A DNA stretch of 64,000 nucleotides from Trissonchulus latispiculum. Lineage: Eukaryota > Nematoda > Enoplea > Enoplida > Ironidae. Below are positions 24,901-34,650 of the stretch, one piece after another (position 1 is the first letter of the stretch; each line of letters starts with the position of its first letter). Under the pieces are notes generated by a model. The model saw nothing but the letters and a program-made list of their open reading frames with translations. It ran no database searches and had not been told where the DNA came from. The position numbers and the translations under genes are program-made. The stretch lies in the NCBI GenBank assembly GCA_030248195.1, contig JASAND010000835.1, positions 1 to 64,000 on the forward strand. The letters run 5' to 3'.

Positions 24901-27900
24901 CCCTTTCAGCTATAATATTTTCCCCCCTCTAAATGAAACCCGGCCAAATAATGCAGCACATTTAACAGGGTCAAAACAGCAACTCTGTTGACATGTTGGT
25001 AAGTTGCAATGACGTGCTGAAAACAATTTTACTACAGTCTGACCAAAAATTCTTGGAACCGAACTGTGAACGCTTGTCCTGAGTTAATGTTTGAAGTTAG
25101 TCCATATAAAGTATATATTTCTAGAATCCTCAGGAGGAGGAAAATCCGGTAAAACCATCATATCCGGTCTATATCCGGTTACCGGATGCCAAATCGATAA
25201 AAACGCTTCAGATTCGGAAAGACAATGCTAATTCATTCATACTCTAGCACATTGGTCCTTGGCCCAAGACATCTCCGAAAATCCGGTGACATCCGGTCTA
25301 TGTCCGGTAACCGGATGTCTAGGTCACAAAACTCTACAGCAAGATGGGTAGGTCGTACAGTTTCGCTGATTGAATTTTTGTATTCAGCGGGTCGAAATTA
25401 GTCTATATACGAAGTTTTGTCCAATTTGTACCAAAATTGCGTGATTTATGGTCGTATCCGGTGCGAACAAAACTGGAAAAATCGGTTTTTCCGGCCTGGT
25501 GCTCGGAATCGCGGATAAAACATGTTAGTTTTTGGCACAATGAATATTTGTGAGGCTACTTTCATATTACCGGTGTCAAAGTAATCGAATATCCGGTCGA
25601 TTTCCGGTTCTGAGCTTTGAAATTTGAAATTTCATGGGCTATTATCTCAGTATATAAAAATGGTTCAAAAATAAGTTATATTGCGTGCGACAAAGCTAAG
25701 CGTATGGGATCAAATCGCATATCCGGTTTAACAATTACACAAAACAGCAAAATCAGCACGTTTTTAAAACGCTATCATTCAAAAATTACAGCAGATATGA
25801 AGTAATTTGAGGTTGATGCTTGTTAGGGATAGACAAAATGTCATCTTAATGAAATAATTTGACTTCCGGACCAACCGGAAACTGAGATAATAGCCCATGA
25901 AATCTCAAATTTCAAAGCTCAGAACCAAAAATTGACCAGATATTCGATTACTTTGACACCGGTAAAATGAAAGTAGCCTCACAAATATTCATTGTGCCAA
26001 AAACTAACATTTTTTATCCGCGATTCCGAGCAACAAACCGGAAAAACCGATTTTTCCGTTTTTTTCGCACCGGATACGACCGTAAATCACGCAATTTTGG
26101 TCCAAATTGGACAAAACTTCGTATATAGATTAATTTCGACCCGCTGAATCTAAAAATTCAATCAGCGAAACTGTACGATCTACCCATCTTGCTGTACAGT
26201 TTTTGTGACCTAGACATCCGGTTACCGGACATAGACCGGATGTGACCGGATTTTCGGAGATGTCTTGGGCCAAGGACCAATATGCTAGAGTATGAAATAA
26301 TCAGCATTTTCTTTCCGAATCTGAAACGTTTTCTATCGATTTGGTATCCGGTAACCGAATATAGACCGGATATAATGGTTTTGCCGGATTCTCCTCCTCC
26401 TGAGGTTTCTAGAAATATATACTTTATATAGACTAACTTCAAAGGTTAACGCCGGACAAGCGCTCACAGTTCGGTTCCAAGAATTTTTGGTCAGACTTTA
26501 GTTAATTTTAGTTATTATTTAATTGTTTAATTAGTGTTAATTTGCACCTTAAAAAGAAAATGGAAACTGGTAATTTTTGATTAATTTGTTACTAATTCTT
26601 TTGTTAATAACTTAATTTTGCACCTGTTAATAACTGTAAAATGTTTTTAAAATTTTTGCTTTTCGTATAATTTGGAACTCTCATTCTTAAAGTTTTTACG
26701 AGTTGTAAAATTTCGAATCTTTAACAGGCTTTTTGTAAAATCAACAACGCTTTTTTAATATTTTAATCATTAATTTTCTCTCACCGCAAATTATAAACAA
26801 CTGTTGTTTTTAGTAAGGCTGTGTCCTTGAAACTTCCGATTTTTTCAAGATGGAATAATGGTTTTTTTCAGAGGAACGAGACGAATTAGATGACAAGCCA
26901 GACTTTCAGACGACCGATGGAATGAATATTCTGGGCCTGGTCACTTTTTCAATATTATTCGGAATTATCATATCTCGAATGGGAGAGGAAGGACAGCCGT
27001 TGTTGAAATTTTTTAGCTCTCTGGAGGGAGCCATGATGCGTTTGGTTGCTCTGGTTATTTGGTAATATTTTGTGAATGAAGTAGTAACACATATTGTAGT
27101 ACATACCAGAGGAAAACTATGGAGATTTTAAGCGTGTGTCTCCTTAGCGAACCAAGTTTTTGATCCAGTGCTGTAACTGTTTGATCCAAAAAGAGCAAAC
27201 TATGCTACGTATGAGTCACGAACATTGCTTTGGGTCACGCATGGTTCGACTAAAAGATTGACTATTCAGTGGTTCGCCAAAAGCGCCTGGCGAACCAACT
27301 TTTGAGTTATTAGCTCATTTTGTGCCAGCTGATAGTCCTTCAAGAGTACTCCATGAGTCACTCTTTACACCTTAATGAAATTTCAAAGAACAGCAGAAGA
27401 ACAACAGATTTACGTTTTAATTATAATTACTAACAAAAATACTAAGTCTAATTTGCTTTAAGCGAAAAATGGTCGCTCACCTAAAATGGGCAGTGCTGAG
27501 AATAAAGAGGTAGTTATCCCAGGAAAGCGCTAAATTTTCTTTTTCAAGTTACCACGTTTTAATTTACAGTATCACCGTCACTTTCCTGGACGCAGCTTTA
27601 AATTCCACCAAATGGCTAAAAAATTTGATTTTTTGTACATGTAGATATTGCTGAATCGTGACTTCGTCCGCTCACCCAAAATAGATTGACTTTATCCCAA
27701 GTTAGAATGCTAGAAGAACTTATTTTGGAAAGTTTCATCGGCTTATGTCGATCTGAGTAGGGGCAAACGTTTTCTTCTGTTTAAAGGATTAACTTAATGG
27801 CTCTGTCCACTTGAAATCAGCAGGGGTCAATTTCTTTCCAGTTCTATCAATAGTACAGTTCAACTCTGATGCACTGGACAAAAATAAAAAGGGGGTGAAT

Positions 27901-28199
27901 GTTAAAAACATGTTTTATATGAAGTAAAGTTAAAAGTATTAAGAATGAAATTAATTACCAAAAACTGCTGTTACAATAACTTGTTGCAGAGTTACATTTT
28001 AGCTTTCTAGTTTATTAAAAACTATTTGTTTACATTAATATTACTATATTATTGTTTCTCATAATGTTACCGTAAAACATTAAAGTTGTATATAAATCGT
28101 AAAATTCGAAAGTTATTTGAATTTAACTTAGTTCCCTTTAAAAACGGATTAATCATTATTCATATTTTTACAAACTAAATAACTGTTCGCTCAATCTAT

Positions 28200-28246
<47 letters not shown>

Positions 28247-30509
28247 GATTCCTAATAATTTCAAGAAATATCAAACTGATAAGTGAAATCTATTTACTAA
28301 TACATGAAATACATAAGTACAAATACAATTCCATTTAGCTAACATTCACCCCCTTTTATTTTTGTCCAGTGCATCAGATTTGAACTGTACTATTGATAGA
28401 ACTGGAAAGAAATTGACCCCTGCTGATTTCAAGTGGACAGAGTCATTACGTTAATCCTTTAAACAGAAGAAAACGTTTGCCCCTACTCAGATCGACATAA
28501 GCCGTTTCATCAAATTTCATCTTGATTTGAACCGTCAGTCTACAATATGTGCCCAAAAGGAATCACCTGTCACAACTCAACCATAACACAAACGACGTGA
28601 ACACTGAATTCACGGTCATTATCCCTGTGTACTGCTTTTGAAATTATATAATTTCTGGACCAGTTTAGGTATTCGCCAGTGGGTATCTCGTTTTTGATTG
28701 CGGCTCAGATTGCCGAGATGGAGGATCCCACTGCACAACTGACCAGTCTTTCTGGCTACATGCTGACTGTACTACTGGGACTGTTCATACATGGGGTTCT
28801 CGTGCTGCCCATTCTTCTCCTGGTTCTGGGTCGTCGTAATCCCATAAAGTATGCCTATGGAATGCTTCAGGCATTGATGACAGCATTGGGAACCTCTTCA
28901 AGGTAACTGTATGTCGTGTATGCTATATGACATATGAATGCCTTTTCGTACTGAGGAAATATCAGAGTCTGACATATTGCCTGTTCAAAATTCCTTGACA
29001 ACTTTGAACACAAATGTATGCTGACATTGCATAATCACAGGTTCTAGGGACGATTCTAAGAATTATTAGAACGTTTTCATTTCTTTGAACCGGAATTTTT
29101 GGTGATTAAGCTTTTGGAGGCAATATTCTCTCTTATCTCAAAGTCTGTTTCATGTTTATTCAAGTTAATGTCATTTCAATATCAGATTTGTAGTTGCGTA
29201 TTGACCTTTACTTTTTAGTTCAGCCACTCTTCCACTGTCCATCAAATGTTTGGAAGAGAATTGTGGAATAGATCCGCGGGTGACCCGCTTTATGTTACCT
29301 CTGGGTGCTACCATAAATATGGACGGGACCGCCCTATATGAAGCTGTGGCTGCCCTTTATATAGCCCAAAGTGTAGGCAAAGACCTCACTCCTGGATCTG
29401 TCATCATGATCAGGTACTATTGCTTCGACAGTATAGGATTACTTTTTCTTTCAGTGAACAGTTTCAGTGCCATCAACAGTTCAATTGAATGTTTTTATTT
29501 AATTTAAGCACAAACAATAGCACAAACAGCAGTGCATAAAAAGCTTAGCGGATTTTCAAAACTTACAGTCCAAAACTCATAAAGCTATTAGGGCCAATCA
29601 AATAGCTTAAAATTATAAAAAATGATTAGTTTCGTTCCTCTGCTTTATATAGTTTTTGAAGTATGTTCGCAGTTGTGCGTATGTAACAAAAACTATAAAT
29701 AAAATTCAAAACATAAAATGTGTAGACGCAAAACAGTTGTATTCCTACAGTTTAATATATTTTACATCAGAAATTTAGATGAAAGCATCCGTGAAAGATT
29801 CGATGCATTGATGCATTAATATGTTTTAGTTTGACAGCCACCTTGGCCAGTGTTGGAGCGGCGGGTATTCCCCAGGCGGGTCTTGTGACCATGATTATGG
29901 TACTTATCGCCATTGGCTTACCAACTAAATATTTCGTTCTCATAATGCCGGTAGATTGGTTTCTGTAAGTAGTTTAAAAGTAATAAAAGTGAACGTAAAT
30001 TCATATGCTTCATTCTATTAAACTTACACGATACAACTAAGCCATGCCAGCTGAATATATAGCTTAACTGAATGTATAGCTTAACTAATCTTCATTTGCT
30101 GTACTTTGGGAGCTTTTGGTATTCTGAGGTTGTGCCCATGTGCAAACGTTGAGTCGTATCCTAATCTCACTACAAGTAGAAGCGGCGTAATCGTAGGAAA
30201 AGTTATAGTGCTACCGTTGGACGTATAGGTCGTCGTTGTGCGTACGTGATTACGATGATTAGGATCAGCCCATCCCACTATTTCGTTTGTATGCTATAGC
30301 TATCTTGTTGCAGGGATCGTATTCGCACCACCGTCAACGTGCACGGGGACAGCATTGGTGCTGGAATTGTGCATAAGCTTTGTGAGAAACACCTTCGTGC
30401 TGAGTCTGCTCTACAGATGCAAGATCGGCCCTCCATGACCAACCAGATCTCACCCCAGTGCTATCAGACCATCCCCACGGACTCGAATGCTGAAGTGGCC
30501 ATGATTTAA
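18994..30509 (+). CDS. Excitatory amino acid transporter (SLC1 family), 8 coding exons
   Basis: Membrane symporter of the dicarboxylate/amino acid:cation family, expected to move glutamate/aspartate with sodium into cells at synapses. Coding exons: 18994-19592, 23128-23170, 23408-23492, 26872-27061, 28669-28902, 29219-29413, 29830-29964, 30314-30509. All introns are GT/AG and phases agree (total 1677 nt, 558 aa). Hallmarks in order: first scaffold helices in exon 1 ([20 protein letters not shown]); the hairpin-1 tip SSSSATLP across the exon 5/6 junction; [13 protein letters not shown] in exon 6; the hairpin-2 loop [15 protein letters not shown] in exon 7; and the last helix [20 protein letters not shown] across exons 7/8, with the Asp and Arg that bind substrate in this family. 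The start is supported by AACA before the ATG and a family-like N-terminus. Glutamate specificity is inferred from family resemblance. Introns 1, 3 and 4 carry large foldback elements. Confidence 0.93.
19992..22114. mobile_element. Foldback with TATAAAA/GCGGACGCGG arms, 8-bp TSD CACAATCC
   Basis: The ends GGGCCAGTATAAAAAGCGG and CCGCTTTTTATACTGGCCC are perfect inverses, flanked by CACAATCC at 19984-19991 and 22115-22122. Each arm (about 19992-20205 and 21915-22114) is a row of ~30-bp units pairing a TATAAAA-like motif with GCGGACGCGG. The 1.7-kb interior has no transposase and includes a GC-rich fragment at 20628-20730. It sits wholly in intron 1 of the transporter gene. Flank length fits hAT; the GGG ends are not the classic hAT form. 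Confidence 0.9.
20628..20730. repeat. Truncated GC-rich fragment, TAGGGTTGTTCGG start
   Basis: Begins TAGGGTTGTTCGGAAGCC and carries GGCCGGCCC and GGTCCCC motifs. The start resembles the 17403 repeat. Only one end is visible, so it looks like a partial copy nested within the 19992-22114 element. Confidence 0.45.
24279..24935. repeat. Clustered repeat fragments in intron 3
   Basis: 24279-24545 starts GGGCCGCGTTTCAAGC and ends with GGACCTTTTGCAACGC, a weak inverted pair around CTCCTAAG/CTTAGGAG units. 24545-24840 is the GGCCCGGC family related to 44078. 24838-24935 has three CCCCC(C)GTGATATTTTCC-like units, reminiscent of the ends of 466-1945 and 58315-59820. Confidence 0.5.
25035..26498. mobile_element. 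Palindromic element rich in ATCCGGT, TA flanks (Tc1/mariner-like MITE?)
   Basis: Arms of about 615 bp (25035-25648 and 25882-26498) are close reverse complements around a ~230-bp loop. The left end CAGTCTGACCAAAAATTC and the inverse of the right end (AAGTCTGACCAAAAATTC) are each preceded by TA (25033-25034 and 26499-26500). TA flanks and CAGTCTGACCAAAAA ends fit Tc1/mariner-type MITEs. ATCCGGT and ACCGGAT are repeated through the arms. No transposase. Located in intron 3 of the transporter gene. Confidence 0.8.
27739..28504. mobile_element. Inverted-repeat element in intron 4
   Basis: About 170-bp arms (27739-27908 and 28343-28504) match in reverse complement with few differences, from CGGCTTATGTCGATCTGAGT inward to AAAGGGGGTGAATGTTA. 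The loop is AT-rich and includes the (TA)n tract at 28200-28242. No clear target-site duplication was seen. It lies between exons 4 and 5 of the transporter gene. Confidence 0.75.
28200..28242. repeat. (TA)n microsatellite
   Basis: About 20 uninterrupted TA units inside the loop of the intron 4 palindrome. Confidence 0.9.
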
Positions 30510-31018
30510 AGACGACCATCTTTTTCCTCGGTGATTAATATATCGCACAGATTTAAAAATTTCGGTTTTCAACTTTTTCAAATCAAATTGTTTCCAGTGA
30601 AATGTTAGTTAGACGGTTTTAATATGTGGTTTAAAAGTATAGAAAGGTCTCTGTACTCCTTCCCATTTCTGACAAGGTTTTCATTTTTAACAGTTTTGGG
30701 CCGAGGCCGGTGCAGGTTTCTACAATCCTAAAAACAATCAAGACATCCGGGTTCCGGTATGCGAGCTGTTTAAAATAGAAATTAAGTATGTAGGAACGTA
30801 TTTCTAAATACAATGTTATTTGTACCTTGATTGTGACTTGTGATTTGATTGTGTACTGTAGTTATCACTTAATTGATTTTAATTTTGTAATTATTGTCAT
30901 ATCTTTCCGTACTGGTATTGTTGTACATGAATATGATTTGGTATTTTATAAAGCCCGTGACACTCTCAATTTAGAGTTTACCATGGCTAAAGGTAAATCA
31001 TTGACAGCTGAGAGTTAA
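30510..31018 (+). other. Start of the SLC1 3' UTR; no gene
   Basis: AT-rich sequence directly after the stop codon. The small frames here are not supported as genes. Confidence 0.5.
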
Positions 31019-31387
31019 GGTGCCTTCATAGTCGCGAACGCAGGTGTACGCGCGTCGACGCGCGTCTACGCGCGTCTACAAACGTCAATATCATTTTGCG
31101 CGCATCAACGCGCGTCGACGTGCGTCGATGCGCGTAAACTGGCATGCTACAAATGGACGCGTTGCCGCGCGGCGACGCACGTCCCCGCGCGCCGACGCGC
31201 CTCGACGCTTCCAGTGCTAGCATATCACCAGGACGTGATGTCACGTTTGGAGGCGTCGACGCGCGTCGACGCCTCCAAATGTGACATGGCAGTGTAGCGC
31301 GTTGTGGCGCGTCAACGCCTCCAAATGTACATGCGCGTCTACGCGCGTAGACGCGCGCCTAGAGGCGACAGGGACTATGAAATCACC
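31019..31387. mobile_element. GC-rich CGCGTCGACGCG foldback, TTA flanks
   Basis: The ends GGTGCCTTCATAGTC and GACTATGAAATCACC are inverted with two mismatches. TTA lies one base outside on each side (31015-31017 and 31389-31391), which would fit a Harbinger-type 3-bp duplication. The inside is built of GCGCGTCGACGCG and GCGTCTACGCG palindromic units. It is by far the most GC- and CpG-rich stretch near the two genes and falls in or just after the 3' UTR of the transporter gene. Confidence 0.65.
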
Positions 31388-32264
31388 ATTAGAGTCCTGA
31401 ATATACATAGTACAGGAACAAAGAATTAATTCGATTTTGCAAAATTAGATTGTTCTTCTACACCGTAAACATGCAACTTTTCAACAAAATTGGAAGCAAT
31501 ACAATTCTTGGATCTTCTTGATTTTGCAAAATTTCGCGAAATCGAATTTTTCTGCGGTATTTAATATCAGCGTGGTCAGAAACATGCCAATTCCAATTTT
31601 ATACTCTTGTGCGCAAGTTTGAAAAATTTTATCACTTGAGAATGATAGTAATGTTCCGAAAAATATTCTCAGTACTCGAAAATACTCAATCCCCGAAGGT
31701 TTCCTTTGGTCTCACCGGTTTTCGTTTTTTCTACCTAATTTGCAGTGACGTGGTGACGGAACCTTTGTATCTGCTAGTCATACTTGTCATGTAATACTTT
31801 ATTTGTTACATATCGTGTGTATACTTTACATTAAAACATTTATAATTAATTGTTAACATTATATAGCTTAGAAGTCTTTATTTAGATACATCAGTATAAT
31901 GTGATTTGTAATTTACCTGTGTAACGTATTTATTTTTCTACCAAAGACAGAGATTATATATTTGCCGTGTTTGATGTCAGTGTAACCTTGTGGTGATCAA
32001 TAAAGTGTAATGTTTCAAATTATAGCTACTACCTGGCTTTAAATTTATACACACATATATGTATATTTACAATTTGATATTAGTTTGTAATCATCATTGG
32101 GAAATAATATATATGCACATCGATAACTCAATTCAGAAGAAGTTCCAGTATTCTCCCTTATTATTATTATTACTCATCCAAGATAGTCGGTTGTCAAACC
32201 GATCTAAGCCGGTTTTAGCTATAAAACAGAGTTTAAGGTTTAAGTCGATGGAATTGTCAATCTG
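31388..32264. other. Intergenic tail-to-tail region
   Basis: AT-rich DNA between convergent genes. 31430-31560 resembles the arms of the 14695 and 16059 elements (TTTTGCAAAATTTCGCGAAAT). No coding exon seen. Confidence 0.5.
31999..32004 (+). terminator. Possible poly(A) signal AATAAA (+)
   Basis: AATAAAGTGTAATG on the + strand could end a long transporter 3' UTR. Opposite-strand AATAAA motifs near 31798 and 31877 could serve the receptor gene. Assigned from the motif only. Confidence 0.3.
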
Positions 32265-33482
32265 TCACCGATATCTTCTAGAATTTTTATCCGATCGTTT
32301 GGTATCAACGAGCATGACGGAATATCGAGCACCACGAGTATTACCGGAATGGGGCAGAGGCGTCTGAACAAACAGAGTCTCGCTCGTAAATAACTGTCGA
32401 ACCGTAATTCTGAACTGCTGACTCATCCCACAGTAGACTGCAAAATTGATAGGATAGGATACCAGGATCATGCAGTTTCTAAACAGGAGGGCAATATTGA
32501 TGGCCCGATAGAATTGGGCTGACGCGGCGCCTTGGACGGTGGCTACGAAAACGTGGAGAATGAAGATGACTGCTGCCGGGATCTCCAGACAAAGAAAAAT
32601 CACTATAACCACAATCAGCATTCGAGTTGTCGAATGGAAATAGGAAACACAGCTGGTGGTCTGCCGTCGATTTCGGGCGTTTCTGGCCCCCTTTTTGTTC
32701 ATAAGGGACATTTTTCGTCGTTGGTCCGCCTTCTGGATATAAAGCATTAGGATAATGCTAAATACCAAAAGAACAAAACAGGGAATGGTATGTACCACAA
32801 TCACCACTGTCCAAAAGTACATAGTATGAAACCGGTCCATACCAAATCCATAGACCCACTGGGCGTATTTGAATACACAAAAGCGATAAGTAGCGTTGGT
32901 TTCTGGATTCTCAAGAGGCCAACTGTACTGATACATGGATAATATTCGGGGCAATTCCAGGCACGGTGCCAGACAGCAGAGAACGATTATGATTATTTTA
33001 GTCTGTCTAATGCCGAACCAAGTGGCAGATCCCTTGGAAAGACAGACATAGACGTAGCGTTGGACTGCCAGGAATACTGTCAACCAAATCGACGCCGTAT
33101 GAAAGATTGTCGGCAAAGATCTCATGAACAGTAAACCATTCTTGCACCAAAATTCGTGAATTCCAAATTCATCTTCCACTTCGTATCCTCTAAACGTATA
33201 GTAGTAGAGCATCCAGGGCACAGAACTTATCCCGACCAAAGCTTCCGTTACTGCCATGGCCACTAGAATGGTGTTAGTCGGGGTCCGGAGGTGTTTCTTG
33301 GACATTACTACAACTATGAAGGTGTTTGTGACAACTGTTATCAGAGTAACACAGGGTATGGCGTATCCATAGAGTGGCACTGCAAATTCCAATGGAGCTT
33401 TACCCTTGTTGTCTACTGTCCAGTTACAGTTATCCACGAATTCGTCGTAGTCGGTTGACAGGCACAGTTGATCGTCCGCCAT
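32265..33482 (-). CDS. Sex-peptide/myoinhibitory-peptide receptor-like GPCR
   Basis: A 405-aa rhodopsin-class receptor in a single coding exon. Approximate segments: extracellular N-terminus 1-37 with an NWT glycosylation site at 20; TM1 38-60; TM2 69-92; TM3 118-147; TM4 162-180; TM5 222-250; TM6 287-312; TM7 328-350. Cys113 and Cys202 can form the usual extracellular disulfide. The signature IWLTVFLAVQRYVYVC replaces DRY with QRY, and SYPINFAVYCGMSQQFR replaces NPxxY. Both are typical of the sex-peptide receptor (SPR/MIP receptor) family, known to bind myoinhibitory peptides and couple to inhibitory G proteins. The ATG is preceded by CATC and lies six bases after a splice acceptor. Subtype and ligand are inferred. 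The gene points toward the transporter gene. Confidence 0.9.
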   Translation of the reverse strand: MADDQLCLSTDYDEFVDNCNWTVDNKGKAPLEFAVPLYGYAIPCVTLITVVTNTFIVVVMSKKHLRTPTNTILVAMAVTEALVGISSVPWMLYYYTFRGYEVEDEFGIHEFWCKNGLLFMRSLPTIFHTASIWLTVFLAVQRYVYVCLSKGSATWFGIRQTKIIIIVLCCLAPCLELPRILSMYQYSWPLENPETNATYRFCVFKYAQWVYGFGMDRFHTMYFWTVVIVVHTIPCFVLLVFSIILMLYIQKADQRRKMSLMNKKGARNARNRRQTTSCVSYFHSTTRMLIVVIVIFLCLEIPAAVIFILHVFVATVQGAASAQFYRAINIALLFRNCMILVSYPINFAVYCGMSQQFRITVRQLFTSETLFVQTPLPHSGNTRGARYSVMLVDTKRSDKNSRRYR

Positions 33483-33487
33483 GATGG

Positions 33488-33669
33488 CTGAAATAAGAAA
33501 TCAAATGAATGAGCTTACTTTTAGTCATGAGAAAAAAGATTACACATAAATTTTTTCAAAATTATTAGTACAGACTCAACACGTTATTGGCTATTTCTCA
33601 AATTTTACACATGGAAAAGTAACGCCAACGCTGGGAACCTCAACGTTTCACCTGTTTGCTCATACTCAC
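33488..33669 (-). other. Putative 5' UTR intron of the receptor gene
   Basis: On the - strand a strong acceptor (TTTCTTATTTCAG) ends six bases before the ATG. A strong donor, GTGAGTATG, starts at 33669, giving a 182-nt intron. The upstream exon would include about 33670-33780, whose 5' end is unknown. Confidence 0.55.
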
Positions 33670-33781
33670 GGTGGCTTACTGTACGGCCGACCCTCTTCTG
33701 CTCTAGAGACTTGAAATGCCGAAAGGCAACGGTTCCGGTCACACACAGTCTGGCATTGTGCGGACGCTATCCAGGTAACAG

Positions 33782-34385
33782 CGAGGGTCATACCAAATTA
33801 TTGATGATATGAAGCAAGGGTTGAATACCCCAGGTGTAGGAGTAGATCGTGATCCACCGCCTACGACTACCTATGTACCGTCGAAAGCGATTGATGACGA
33901 CGACGACGACGAAGTCGAATTTCATTACTCACGGTTTAAGCATGTTTCAGGTACTTTGACACTTTGTCATAAACATTAATAAAATGACTACATTTTGGCC
34001 CCCTTAATGTGGACTCTATTCAAATGATTATTAATTAAGTCATTTATTTGTTCAGTTTAACTTAAAACTTACACTGACTAAAGTCATCATATCCCAACTG
34101 GCGAAGTAAAATGGAAAGATCGTAGTTTTTAGGTAAATTCCATTCAATTTTGTCCGCAAACGCGGAACTTAAATTTACTTTCAAAGTAAATATACCGTCG
34201 TTAGCATTAAGCATTTTTAACAACTAATTCTCTAGATACATAAAGCAAATTAGATAGGTACACAAACACAACACAGACAGAACTACATAAATGCAGATAG
34301 GTACTTAAGTTGCAGCCAAATGCATACTCCAGTTTGTATTGCAGTGCAATCCCAACAACAAATAAACTTCCCCTAGCAACTTTTA
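33782..34385. other. No gene seen
   Basis: Sequence upstream of the receptor gene and a plausible promoter region. It contains a short GACGAC run near 33897-33913. No recognised element. Confidence 0.4.
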
Positions 34386-34650
34386 ATCAGTAATCAGTAA
34401 TCAGCAATCAGTAATCAGCAATCTGTGGTGTCTTGAATTAAATTGTTCAGATAAGAGATATGATCTACGGATTGGTTGTGAATATTTACACATTAAAGTT
34501 GTAGTTTGAATACTACACAATCAGTAATCAGCAGGTAATTTTCCGATGCACAACACTACTGACTGCTGATTGCTGGTTATTGATTACTGATTGATTACAT
34601 TAGAAATACACATCCGCATACATATTTACTGATTACTGATTACACAGGAA
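34386..34650. repeat. AATCAGTAATCAGCA repeat with inverted copies
   Basis: Several AATCAGTAATCAGCA units (34386-34425 and about 34520-34535) are followed by the inverse TGATTACTGATT at about 34570-34640, giving a small foldback layout. Non-coding. Confidence 0.6.

Larger units (their letters stand above)
23493..26871 (+). other. Intron 3 of the SLC1 gene
   Basis: A 3.4-kb intron from GTTCGC to TTTCAG. It contains the CTCCTAGG-type repeat at 24279-24545, GC-rich GGCCCGGC sequence at about 24545-24840, CCCCCGTGATATTTT units at 24838-24935, and the palindrome at 25035-26498. No coding exon is missing here, because exon 3 (phase 1 end) joins exon 4 in frame. Confidence 0.75.
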
